Shown here: piece after piece, positions 32,934 to 40,888 of the stretch
How the letters are laid out: the number at the start of each line of letters is the position of its first letter
How positions within the stretch are numbered: position 1 is the stretch's first letter
NCBI GenBank assembly: GCA_031277685.1
Contig: JAITLV010000126.1
Location: forward strand, 186,001 to 250,000
Direction: 5' to 3'
Origin: Sphingobacterium sp.
Lineage (GTDB): Bacteria > Bacteroidota > Bacteroidia > Sphingobacteriales > Sphingobacteriaceae
DNA: 64,000 bases
Made by a program: the position numbers and the translations under genes
The notes under the pieces: model-generated
Seen by the model: the letters and a program-made list of their open reading frames with translations, nothing else
Told to the model about the DNA's origin: nothing
The model's database searches: none

Positions 32934-34505
32934 TTATTGATTCCAATAATTAAGTGACATATGCGGATTATTCTTTAAGGCTTCTTTACTGATTGTCCAG
33001 CTCCATGCTCCGGCGTTAAATAAAGAGAAACTCATTGGTGCAAGTGTATAGTCACCACTCAGTATCCGTTTGGTACGCACCAAATCAAAGAAGTAATATC
33101 CTTCACCCATCAGCTCCTTTCCGCGCTCGTAGAAAATCGCTTCGGACAAACTTTCATGGCCATTTGCGGGGTATAGGGATGCGTTCGCTCTGCCACGCAC
33201 CCGATTAAGCAAAGTAGCGGCCTTATCAGCATTCCCCAATCCGACACAAGCCTCGGCCTGTAGCAATAATGATTCTGCCAGACGAAATACCATAATGGAG
33301 TTGGCATAATTCTGGGCGGTATTTGAACCCGTAAATTCAAAATTTACAAACTTATAAAGACGGAATTTTCCATTTCCTGATTTCCAGTTGGCCTCGTCAA
33401 ACCATTCCGCGATACGGCCATCGGGTTCACCTTCCGGATATAGTTTTTCAATGTATTGCGGAATGTAAGCCATCTCCGAATTCTCACGGTCCTGATTTAG
33501 ACGCACAGTGTAGCCGTCCAGCACATAAAAAGGAATCATCTTGCGGGAATTCGCCGGAACAAAGCCCTGGTAATTCACACTATTTGATATTTCGAATAAA
33601 CTCTCCCGGGATCTACCCTGAAAAATTTCCTTAATCCGGTTTATTGGCAACAACTCATAAGCTTTACTTTGCTGTTCACCCTGTTGCGTCAGTTCATCGC
33701 CCAGTTCATCCGCCTGCTGATAATATTTCTGTTCGTTGCCTGTATCAAAGCCTGCCGCCCACATATTGAGGTTCATCATCAGCGCAATCACCGAGCCGCG
33801 CATAGCACGTACCCCCCGATTCGCCGGCTCGTCATAGGTCCATGGCAAATCATTCTTAACTGCGGCTAATTCCTTTAGACACCTATTTGCAATCTCAATA
33901 TGTGATGTCCTAGGTAAAGGTTTATCGTTGTACGCGTTGGTAAAATAAGGTACATTCCCATATAAACGTATCATAAAGAAATAAGTGAGACAACGCATAA
34001 ACACCGCTTCGGCCTGATAATGCTTGACGATCGCCGGTGAAATGCTTTTATCATTTTCCGCGAGACGCAGCACGTTCTCATATAGGATATTACTTGACTG
34101 AATAACCTTATAAAAAGGCTGCCAGTTGTCCAGGATATCCCACTCCACAATATAGGTCCAAAAACGGTCGGCATCTGTTCCTGGTACAGGCCGTTGTGTC
34201 GTTACCAGGCTCCGCACATCTCCTGCTGCCGCATAATTAATATCCAAACGATTTGGGTAAGACTGTGTTCGTCGAACCATCCCATTGCGCAGCTCGCCCA
34301 TAATAAAATAGGGACCTTTTAACAAGGAAGCTTCCCTAAAAAGCCGGTATAATTCCAGTGTAAAGGTCTCCGCATCTCCCTGGTCCTTCCAATAGTTATT
34401 ACCTGAAAGACTATCAATAGGTTCTACATTGACAAATTTATTACAGCCCATCAGCGAAAAAATAAGCACAAATGAACCAACGATTTTATAATAATACTTT
34501 TTCAT
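32934..34505 (-). CDS. SusD/RagB-family nutrient-binding outer-membrane lipoprotein
   Basis: The lipobox is SLMGC (Cys21), followed by NKFVNVEPIDSLSGNNYWKD, a typical SusD opening. The TPR-containing core has AEAVFMRCLTYFFMIRLYGNVPYF, and the C-terminal SusD domain contains MVFRLAESLLLQAEACVGLG and ERGKELMGEGYYFFDLVRTK. It caps the SusC barrel encoded 12 bases upstream and captures the substrate at the cell surface. It differs clearly in sequence from the SusD at 39343-40884, so the two pairs may take different glycans. Confidence 0.93.
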   Translation of the reverse strand: MKKYYYKIVGSFVLIFSLMGCNKFVNVEPIDSLSGNNYWKDQGDAETFTLELYRLFREASLLKGPYFIMGELRNGMVRRTQSYPNRLDINYAAAGDVRSLVTTQRPVPGTDADRFWTYIVEWDILDNWQPFYKVIQSSNILYENVLRLAENDKSISPAIVKHYQAEAVFMRCLTYFFMIRLYGNVPYFTNAYNDKPLPRTSHIEIANRCLKELAAVKNDLPWTYDEPANRGVRAMRGSVIALMMNLNMWAAGFDTGNEQKYYQQADELGDELTQQGEQQSKAYELLPINRIKEIFQGRSRESLFEISNSVNYQGFVPANSRKMIPFYVLDGYTVRLNQDRENSEMAYIPQYIEKLYPEGEPDGRIAEWFDEANWKSGNGKFRLYKFVNFEFTGSNTAQNYANSIMVFRLAESLLLQAEACVGLGNADKAATLLNRVRGRANASLYPANGHESLSEAIFYERGKELMGEGYYFFDLVRTKRILSGDYTLAPMSFSLFNAGAWSWTISKEALKNNPHMSLNYWNQ

Positions 34506-34517
34506 TTTTTCTCCCTT

Positions 34518-37500
34518 TTAAAATTGTGCACTAATACCCAAGGTGAAAGAACGTCTATTTGGATATCCGTCCGAACGATCATAGCCCATACTGGAAACGC
34601 CCTCGGGGTTGACTCCTTTATAGCTGGTGAATGTATAAATGTTATTTGCAGTAACGTAGGTACTCAATCCATGCAATTTATACCGCTTGACCCACTCTCT
34701 GGGAAATGAAAAACGTAATGTCGCTGAATTGAACTTCAGGTAACTTCCATCTTCCATAAACAAGGTCTGATTAGGCCGGAAAGGCTTCATACCACTTTGC
34801 CGCTGATAATCAAAAGGATTCGGGTAGGTCGCCACATCTCCTTCGCGCAGCCAGAAATCATACCTATCCAATGGCAATAAGGCAGCATTCTGACGGCCAT
34901 TACGATCCTTATCAGTCATAAACGGATCAAAATACGAGTTCAACTGCGTAGCCAATACTTCATTGATAATATCACGTCCTCTGACATAAGAAAACATCAT
35001 ATTCAGCGACCAATTCTTGTAACTTAAAAATGAATTGATACCACCTGTCACTCTTGGCTGTGAATTTCCGACGTACACCATATCCTTTTCATCGATGATA
35101 TAATCGCCATTAACGTCTGTCCAATTGGGATCACCTGCCTGAAAGTAATAGACAGTATTACCATTGATCATTTTCATCCGTTCACCACTGCTTGGATTGA
35201 CAGGTACATCCGCGTCAGTACTAAATACCCCTCTATAATCATACAACACGTGAGAAAATGGATTTCTTCCCAAAATATAGGCCTGATGATACGTATTGTA
35301 CGTTTGGTCATAAGCTATATGTAGGCGCCGCGAGTACGGTAGCTCCGTCAATGCTTCTTTATTGATTGCTCCATTGAGTTCAATACGCCAGTTCCAGTCA
35401 CTTCCACGATCAAATGGACGATAGGCCAACGTAAATTCGTAACCATAAGTAACGTGCGCCAGATCATTTGATTGCTGTTTTCCGAAACCATTATGATCAG
35501 CCATATCAATCTGCATCAGCTCATTTTCAACCTGTTTGTAATAGACCTCCTGAATGGTATTGAATTTATTGTCAAAGAAATCCCCTTCCAACGCAAAGCT
35601 CATTGAGGTTGTCGTTGCGGGTTTTAGATCAGCATTTGGCATATTCTTCCAATCGAAACCAATTGTTGGATTATTATTAAAATAACCGGTATAAATATAT
35701 TTACCGAATGCGTCGAATACCGTCCCTGTCGGAGTAATATTACGTCCCCAGCTTCCCCGTAATGCCAGACTATTCACATAACCGGCATCTTTGAGATTTT
35801 TCATAAATCCCTCACGCTCCATATTCCAGCGAACAGCGACCGAAGGATTTTTGATCCAAGGTTTTTCTGCTCCGGTTGTAGAGGTCTTATCAATCCGGTA
35901 GGTCAGATCCAGCACATACTTCAAATTATAATTATAAGAGAAACTCGCTCCGAAACCAGCACTACGGTAATCCGATACACCTGTCACCCCACCTTTGGCA
36001 CTCGACAGACCGAATGGTCCCTCCAACTGGTCATTCGCAAATCCATCTTTTAGATATTCCTTGCGCAGGTTGTCCTTCATATCTAATTCATTGAACACAT
36101 AAGTGTTAAAAGTATGCTTTCCAATTTCCTTCAAATAAGAAAGGAAGAACATATTGTTCAACGAATTCGTCTGCGAATCGTAATTATAGAAACTTGACCT
36201 ATTATTGTTTGCTATAGCCGGTTTATAGGTATCTGTTCTATCAGTAGAATAGTTATAGGAAAATGTATTTTTCGCCCTAAAATTCCGGAGTATATCAAAC
36301 TCCAACTCCACCATACCAATCAGGTTGGTACTTTTGTTATCATTACGGCCATTCAGTGCAGCGATCAGATCTGAGGTCACAAATCCTTGTGCGGGTGAGG
36401 GCAGTAACGAAGATGCAGTTGCCGCCGAAGCTACCCCACCCTGACTCACAGATGTACCACCACCGAGCTGCTGCTCACCGATCTTACCTGACATCGATGC
36501 AAAAAGACGTAGGCGCTCATTTGGTGTATATTGCGTATTCATATCCAAGGTATAGCGATTAAAACCGGTATTCTGTACAATACCATTTTCCTTGTAATAA
36601 TTACCGTTTACTTTATAACTGAATTTATCATCACCACCTGATGCCGAAATATTATGCGACTGGTTGTATGTTGGTTTATAGAATATGCCTTGCCAGTTGG
36701 TCGAATTATTAAAGTATGGATTCAAGCTATCCGTCAACACTTGATGTTTATTGACATCATCCCGACCTCTCCAGTAGCTATCTGCATAATTATAGGCTTG
36801 ATTAATACGGCTCAACCGCTCTGCTTTCCCTCCCAGTACATTGCGCAGATTCGGAGGTATAGAAAGAAACTGGTTCGTTGTATACTGAATACGTGGCACT
36901 TCTGAACGTCCCCTTTTTGTGCGGATCAAAATCACCCCATAAGATCCTCTGGTACCATACAAGGAAGTGGACGCCGCATCTTTCAGAATCTGCACTTCTT
37001 CGATATCTTCAGGTGGAATCAGAGACAGGGGACTTATTCCGGTACCTGCGCCACCATATCCGTATTCAAAATTGGTATTGTCATCTACGCGTACACCATC
37101 GATAATATACAATGGAGAGGTTGGAATCAAGTAAGTATCCACTCCACTACCTACTGTTCCCAAATTAGAAAGACCACGCAACAGGACTGTACCTCGTGTT
37201 CCCGGAGTTCCATTGTTCATCTGTACATTCAGTCCGGCAACTTTACCCTGCAATAATTCAGTGATATTGGCTACAGGGTTGTCTTGCAGATCCTTCCCGC
37301 TTACCGAAACGGAGGATCCGGTCAATGTCTGCCGGGAACGTCTGGAAAATCCCTGAACAACAGTCTCCTCGAGCATGTTCTGCGCCGCCGACATTTTTAT
37401 ATTGATCACATAGGAATTTCGTCCAGTCAAAGAAATACGGGACTGCGCATAACCTGTGAACGAAAAAATCAATTCATCATTGCTTGTTGTACTGACGGTA

Positions 37501-37682
37501 TAGGCACCTGTTGATCCGGATGCGGAAAGAACCTTATCTGTTTTCACCGAGCGCACTGAAACACCTACCATCGGCCGATTTGTTGTCGCATCCAGGATCA
37601 TCCCCTTTACAGTCACTTTAGTCTGCCCATGTGACATCACCGAAGACAGTACACAGCTTATTAATATTATATATCTTTTCAT
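34518..37682 (-). CDS. SusC/RagA-family TonB-dependent importer, second copy
   Basis: The signal is MKRYIILISCVLSSVMSHGQ. Residues 24-100 form the carboxypeptidase-regulatory-like domain (VTVKGMILDATTNRPMVGVS). The plug follows with VQGFSRRSRQTLTGSSVSVS and IPPEDIEEVQILKDAASTSL, YGTRGSYGVILIRTKRG being the SusC signature. The 22-strand barrel ends in SFTLGISAQF with a terminal aromatic residue. The usual Ton box region is LEETVVQG. It imports glycan fragments through the outer membrane with the SusD encoded next to it. The length of 1054 residues is normal for the family. Confidence 0.95.
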   Translation of the reverse strand: MKRYIILISCVLSSVMSHGQTKVTVKGMILDATTNRPMVGVSVRSVKTDKVLSASGSTGAYTVSTTSNDELIFSFTGYAQSRISLTGRNSYVINIKMSAAQNMLEETVVQGFSRRSRQTLTGSSVSVSGKDLQDNPVANITELLQGKVAGLNVQMNNGTPGTRGTVLLRGLSNLGTVGSGVDTYLIPTSPLYIIDGVRVDDNTNFEYGYGGAGTGISPLSLIPPEDIEEVQILKDAASTSLYGTRGSYGVILIRTKRGRSEVPRIQYTTNQFLSIPPNLRNVLGGKAERLSRINQAYNYADSYWRGRDDVNKHQVLTDSLNPYFNNSTNWQGIFYKPTYNQSHNISASGGDDKFSYKVNGNYYKENGIVQNTGFNRYTLDMNTQYTPNERLRLFASMSGKIGEQQLGGGTSVSQGGVASAATASSLLPSPAQGFVTSDLIAALNGRNDNKSTNLIGMVELEFDILRNFRAKNTFSYNYSTDRTDTYKPAIANNNRSSFYNYDSQTNSLNNMFFLSYLKEIGKHTFNTYVFNELDMKDNLRKEYLKDGFANDQLEGPFGLSSAKGGVTGVSDYRSAGFGASFSYNYNLKYVLDLTYRIDKTSTTGAEKPWIKNPSVAVRWNMEREGFMKNLKDAGYVNSLALRGSWGRNITPTGTVFDAFGKYIYTGYFNNNPTIGFDWKNMPNADLKPATTTSMSFALEGDFFDNKFNTIQEVYYKQVENELMQIDMADHNGFGKQQSNDLAHVTYGYEFTLAYRPFDRGSDWNWRIELNGAINKEALTELPYSRRLHIAYDQTYNTYHQAYILGRNPFSHVLYDYRGVFSTDADVPVNPSSGERMKMINGNTVYYFQAGDPNWTDVNGDYIIDEKDMVYVGNSQPRVTGGINSFLSYKNWSLNMMFSYVRGRDIINEVLATQLNSYFDPFMTDKDRNGRQNAALLPLDRYDFWLREGDVATYPNPFDYQRQSGMKPFRPNQTLFMEDGSYLKFNSATLRFSFPREWVKRYKLHGLSTYVTANNIYTFTSYKGVNPEGVSSMGYDRSDGYPNRRSFTLGISAQF

Positions 37683-37693
37683 ACGTATCTTAG

Positions 37694-38680
37694 TTAGTCA
37701 TTGTCAAATAAAGGTGCCTGTGTGGGGAAATAGACGATAATCTCCCATTTTCCTTTTTGATAAATGGTATAAGTCAATGTATAGGTGGACGAAATACGCG
37801 CACCGCCAAAAGCCAGACGGTTGTATTTAAACGTGGAAAAAGCTTTTTCCCCTTTGTTGAACCGCGTATTGAGCGTAGGCACTAAAGGAATCGGATAAAC
37901 CACATCGTATGTCACCGAACTAGAATCGGCAGCAAACGTTGGATTAAAGCCATGAACCAGATACTTCCAATCTTCGGCTGTCATTCCATTAAATTTCGAA
38001 AGCTTAATCGGTTTTAATTTTGCGTCAAGAAATTTGAACGTGATGGAACTACCATCACCGGTGCGGTTCAACCAAAATTGTTCATCAACAAGGGGTTGTC
38101 GTGTAGAATCTCCCACAACATTCACTGACTCACTAAAATAGGCACTGGCAGGCACCTCTTTTTGCGGTTTCAATTTAAAGTCTTTGAAATACCTTTTTCC
38201 ACCAGAATTAGAAACCTCTACGTCAAATAAATAACAGGAGTCAGGCTCCACACGGACAAAATCCGATGTAGCGACATCCCACATCGTAAAAGATCCCGAA
38301 TGCAAACCGATCTCCCATAAAGGACGATTTACAATCTCACGCTTGGCATTGATTTCCTCCAGGGATGTTTCAAAACCTGTATATGGTTTTTTCCATACCT
38401 CCACAGGAAAGGGCTTTAACAACTCGGGTGCTTCACTACCATCAAAAGCCCGCATATTTAAAATCCGGAAAGTTAATGGACGCGTAGACTGATCGTCATT
38501 AAAAAAATTTTGATTATAATTTCTGCCCAAAACCGGTCTGAACTCGGTTTGACTAAAAGCCATATCTAGGCTAAAAGCGGCTTTTTCACTTGGTACAAAG
38601 TCTTTAACACAGCTTTGCAAACCACCCAGTGCCGTCAAAAACAGAATACCATTTAGTAAGTATATATTGAACCTTTTCAT
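37694..38680 (-). CDS. DUF5007-like lipoprotein, putative surface glycan-binding protein
   Basis: The signal MKRFNIYLLNGILFLTALGGLQSC carries a lipobox. The mature protein is beta-rich, with tandem Ig-like sections (RPLTFRILNMRAFDG, SGSFTMWDVATSDFVRVEPD, RISSTYTLTYTIYQKGKWEI). I believe it matches DUF5007 by this pattern and its gene position after SusC, SusD and FAS1, but I cannot confirm it. The gene abuts the FAS1 gene with no gap and lies 11 bases before the second SusC. It has no catalytic motif and should be a binding or assembly component at the surface. Confidence 0.65.
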   Translation of the reverse strand: MKRFNIYLLNGILFLTALGGLQSCVKDFVPSEKAAFSLDMAFSQTEFRPVLGRNYNQNFFNDDQSTRPLTFRILNMRAFDGSEAPELLKPFPVEVWKKPYTGFETSLEEINAKREIVNRPLWEIGLHSGSFTMWDVATSDFVRVEPDSCYLFDVEVSNSGGKRYFKDFKLKPQKEVPASAYFSESVNVVGDSTRQPLVDEQFWLNRTGDGSSITFKFLDAKLKPIKLSKFNGMTAEDWKYLVHGFNPTFAADSSSVTYDVVYPIPLVPTLNTRFNKGEKAFSTFKYNRLAFGGARISSTYTLTYTIYQKGKWEIIVYFPTQAPLFDND

Positions 38681-39346
38681 TTATTTATTCATTCTGGTTA
38701 AAAAATCGCCAAATCCAAACTCATGACGCCCCCCTAAAACATGCACTACCCCATTGCTCGTAAAAATATTTACCGCCTGAGAGCTGGCTCTTACCCATTG
38801 CGACTGGAAAGAATTATTTTTAGTATCGCTGTAATACATAATTTCTGCACCACCATTTATCAATCCTGATGCATTCTCTTTAATGCGTTGCGCATGCATC
38901 GGATGCTGTATACCATAGGTCTCGATAAACAATCCATCGATATAGAGGGTAGAATCTGTCGTGATGATGCTCGCTCCGATATATTTGGTCATCAGCGTAT
39001 CCAATTGAGCGATATCCAGGTCCTGTATACTCAAATGCTTTTTCTTCTGATTATCGCGTACAAGATTCAAATTAGAAAGAGCTGTCTGAAAGGTGCTGTT
39101 TGTAGGGGCAAAGACGGTTACCTTTTCCTTCGATACAGCATCTTTGAGATACGGTAATCTATCTAGCACCAATAACACCGAGTCAAATACCCCAGGTTTA
39201 GATTGTAAATATGCCAGTGAATTTCCATCAAATACCTTTTCTGTATTTTCATATTTATAATAGCCGTCATATTTTGTACAGGCCGTGATGCATAAGAGAA
39301 TGCCCAATACAATACCTGCGCTATATTTTATAGTTATTTTCATCAT
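38681..39346 (-). CDS. FAS1 (fasciclin)-domain lipoprotein, first copy
   Basis: The open frame begins with a TTG at 39352. The ATG at 39346 overlaps the susD stop as ATGA and is preferred. The signal MMKITIKYSAGIVLGILLCITAC ends in a lipobox. The single FAS1 domain contains VFDSVLLVLDRLPYLKDAV, KEKVTVFAPTNSTFQTAL and, at the end, SNGVVHVLGGRHEFGFGD. FAS1 folds bind proteins or glycans. With SusC, SusD and a DUF5007-like protein it forms the first four-gene block of the operon. Confidence 0.85.
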   Translation of the reverse strand: MMKITIKYSAGIVLGILLCITACTKYDGYYKYENTEKVFDGNSLAYLQSKPGVFDSVLLVLDRLPYLKDAVSKEKVTVFAPTNSTFQTALSNLNLVRDNQKKKHLSIQDLDIAQLDTLMTKYIGASIITTDSTLYIDGLFIETYGIQHPMHAQRIKENASGLINGGAEIMYYSDTKNNSFQSQWVRASSQAVNIFTSNGVVHVLGGRHEFGFGDFLTRMNK

Positions 39347-40884
39347 TTCCAATATGTATTTTGTTGCAACTCTTTATTATTTGCCAATGCATTCTGACTG
39401 ATGGGCCAATAAATTCCCTTCTGGGTAATCAAGTTTTGGAAAGCAGGATTATTCTTTTTGATTTTATTGTAACGTACCACATCAAACCAGCGCCAGCCCT
39501 CACCCATAAGTTCCTTGCGGCGTTCCTGAAATACAGCGTCGATCAGGTCTACATTCGGGCCTAATTCTGCCAGACCTCGACTTTTACGCGCCTGGTTCAA
39601 TATTGCAGTTGCAATATCTGTGCGACCCAATACCGCATTTGCTTCAGCTCGTAGTAAATTGATTTCTTCAAAACGACTGAATACCAGTGTTGACGTAAAA
39701 AATGGCAATGAACCATCTGTACCTGATTCCCCATTTCGTATGATATGTATCTTTTTAAAAATTGGTCGGATGCCGCCAAAATCAGCAAAATAGCTGGTTT
39801 GGACAGTTCCGGTAGAATCAATATGAAAACGTTGGTCCCCCGGTTCATTGAAGATATCAACGATACGTTCCACGGTCACATAGATATCCGGATTGGGTTT
39901 TGAGACCAAAGGTTTAGCTAAAGTCAATGATTCAATATGACCATCTGTCCCTCCTTCATTGCTGGAATTTGGAAAAGGGAAACCGATAATATGTTTTATG
40001 CGGTTGCCAAAGAAAAAGCCGACATTGGTTGTATTTGTTATATCGGCAATATCAGTTGCTGCAATACCGCCCCGGTTAGCGTTGGCAATCACATAATCCG
40101 CAAAAACGGATGCCTCAAGATAATTGCCCGATAATGCGTTGATATGCGCTAAAATCGTATAAGCGGAAAGCCGGTTAAACAATACACCTGACCACTTAAC
40201 CGAGGTAAAACCCAGATAAAGGTCTGCAGGCAACACGGGGTCAATAATAGATCCATAAAAAAAGGGCAACTTATCTTTAACCGCATTGATTTCATTTTCA
40301 GCATAGGTCAGCACCTGGTTTACTGAAGAAACCTTAATCTTTGGAAAAGCACCTTCATACGATTTGTCCCAAATAGGTACATCGCCCCAGGTCCTCGCTA
40401 ATAAATAATAAACAAAACCTTTGACGACCCGCATCTGGGCGACATCAATTTCATGCAGGGCGGCTGTATACTGCTTATCATGGGCAAGGACTTCATGTGA
40501 ACGTTCGATAAATAAATTAGCCGCATTGATCACAGCGTAAAATCTTCGCCAATCGGAAATTTCCTGAATCAACCTGGCTGAAGAATTTAACCGTCCTTCC
40601 GTAATATCCTGTAGGTCACGACGGTTTAACGCCGTAAAATCGCCATTCCGAAGTTCCCCATACAACCAATGTGCATTATTTTCCGCCATGGCAGTACGCA
40701 ACAAACCGTATACGCCAAGAAGAGATCCACGGATATCATTGATATCTTTCCATTTATTCTCCTCATTCACAATATGATTGGATTCAACATCCAAAAACTT
40801 TTTACAACTACTTGTTCCAAATATTGCGGACATGGCAATCGTCGAAAAAAGTAAAAAACGGAGTATTATATTCTTTCTCTTCAT
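39343..40884 (-). CDS. SusD/RagB-family lipoprotein, first copy
   Basis: The lipobox is FGTSSC (Cys27), then KKFLDVESNHIVNEENKWKD. The TPR region includes AQMRVVKGFVYYLLARTWGD, and the C-terminal domain has RFEEINLLRAEANAVLGRTD and RRKELMGEGWRWFDVVRYNK. All are SusD hallmarks. It lies 4 bases after the first SusC and should form the lid of that transporter. Its stop codon overlaps the start of the FAS1 gene. Confidence 0.93.
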   Translation of the reverse strand: MKRKNIILRFLLFSTIAMSAIFGTSSCKKFLDVESNHIVNEENKWKDINDIRGSLLGVYGLLRTAMAENNAHWLYGELRNGDFTALNRRDLQDITEGRLNSSARLIQEISDWRRFYAVINAANLFIERSHEVLAHDKQYTAALHEIDVAQMRVVKGFVYYLLARTWGDVPIWDKSYEGAFPKIKVSSVNQVLTYAENEINAVKDKLPFFYGSIIDPVLPADLYLGFTSVKWSGVLFNRLSAYTILAHINALSGNYLEASVFADYVIANANRGGIAATDIADITNTTNVGFFFGNRIKHIIGFPFPNSSNEGGTDGHIESLTLAKPLVSKPNPDIYVTVERIVDIFNEPGDQRFHIDSTGTVQTSYFADFGGIRPIFKKIHIIRNGESGTDGSLPFFTSTLVFSRFEEINLLRAEANAVLGRTDIATAILNQARKSRGLAELGPNVDLIDAVFQERRKELMGEGWRWFDVVRYNKIKKNNPAFQNLITQKGIYWPISQNALANNKELQQNTYWK

Positions 40885-40888
40885 AGGT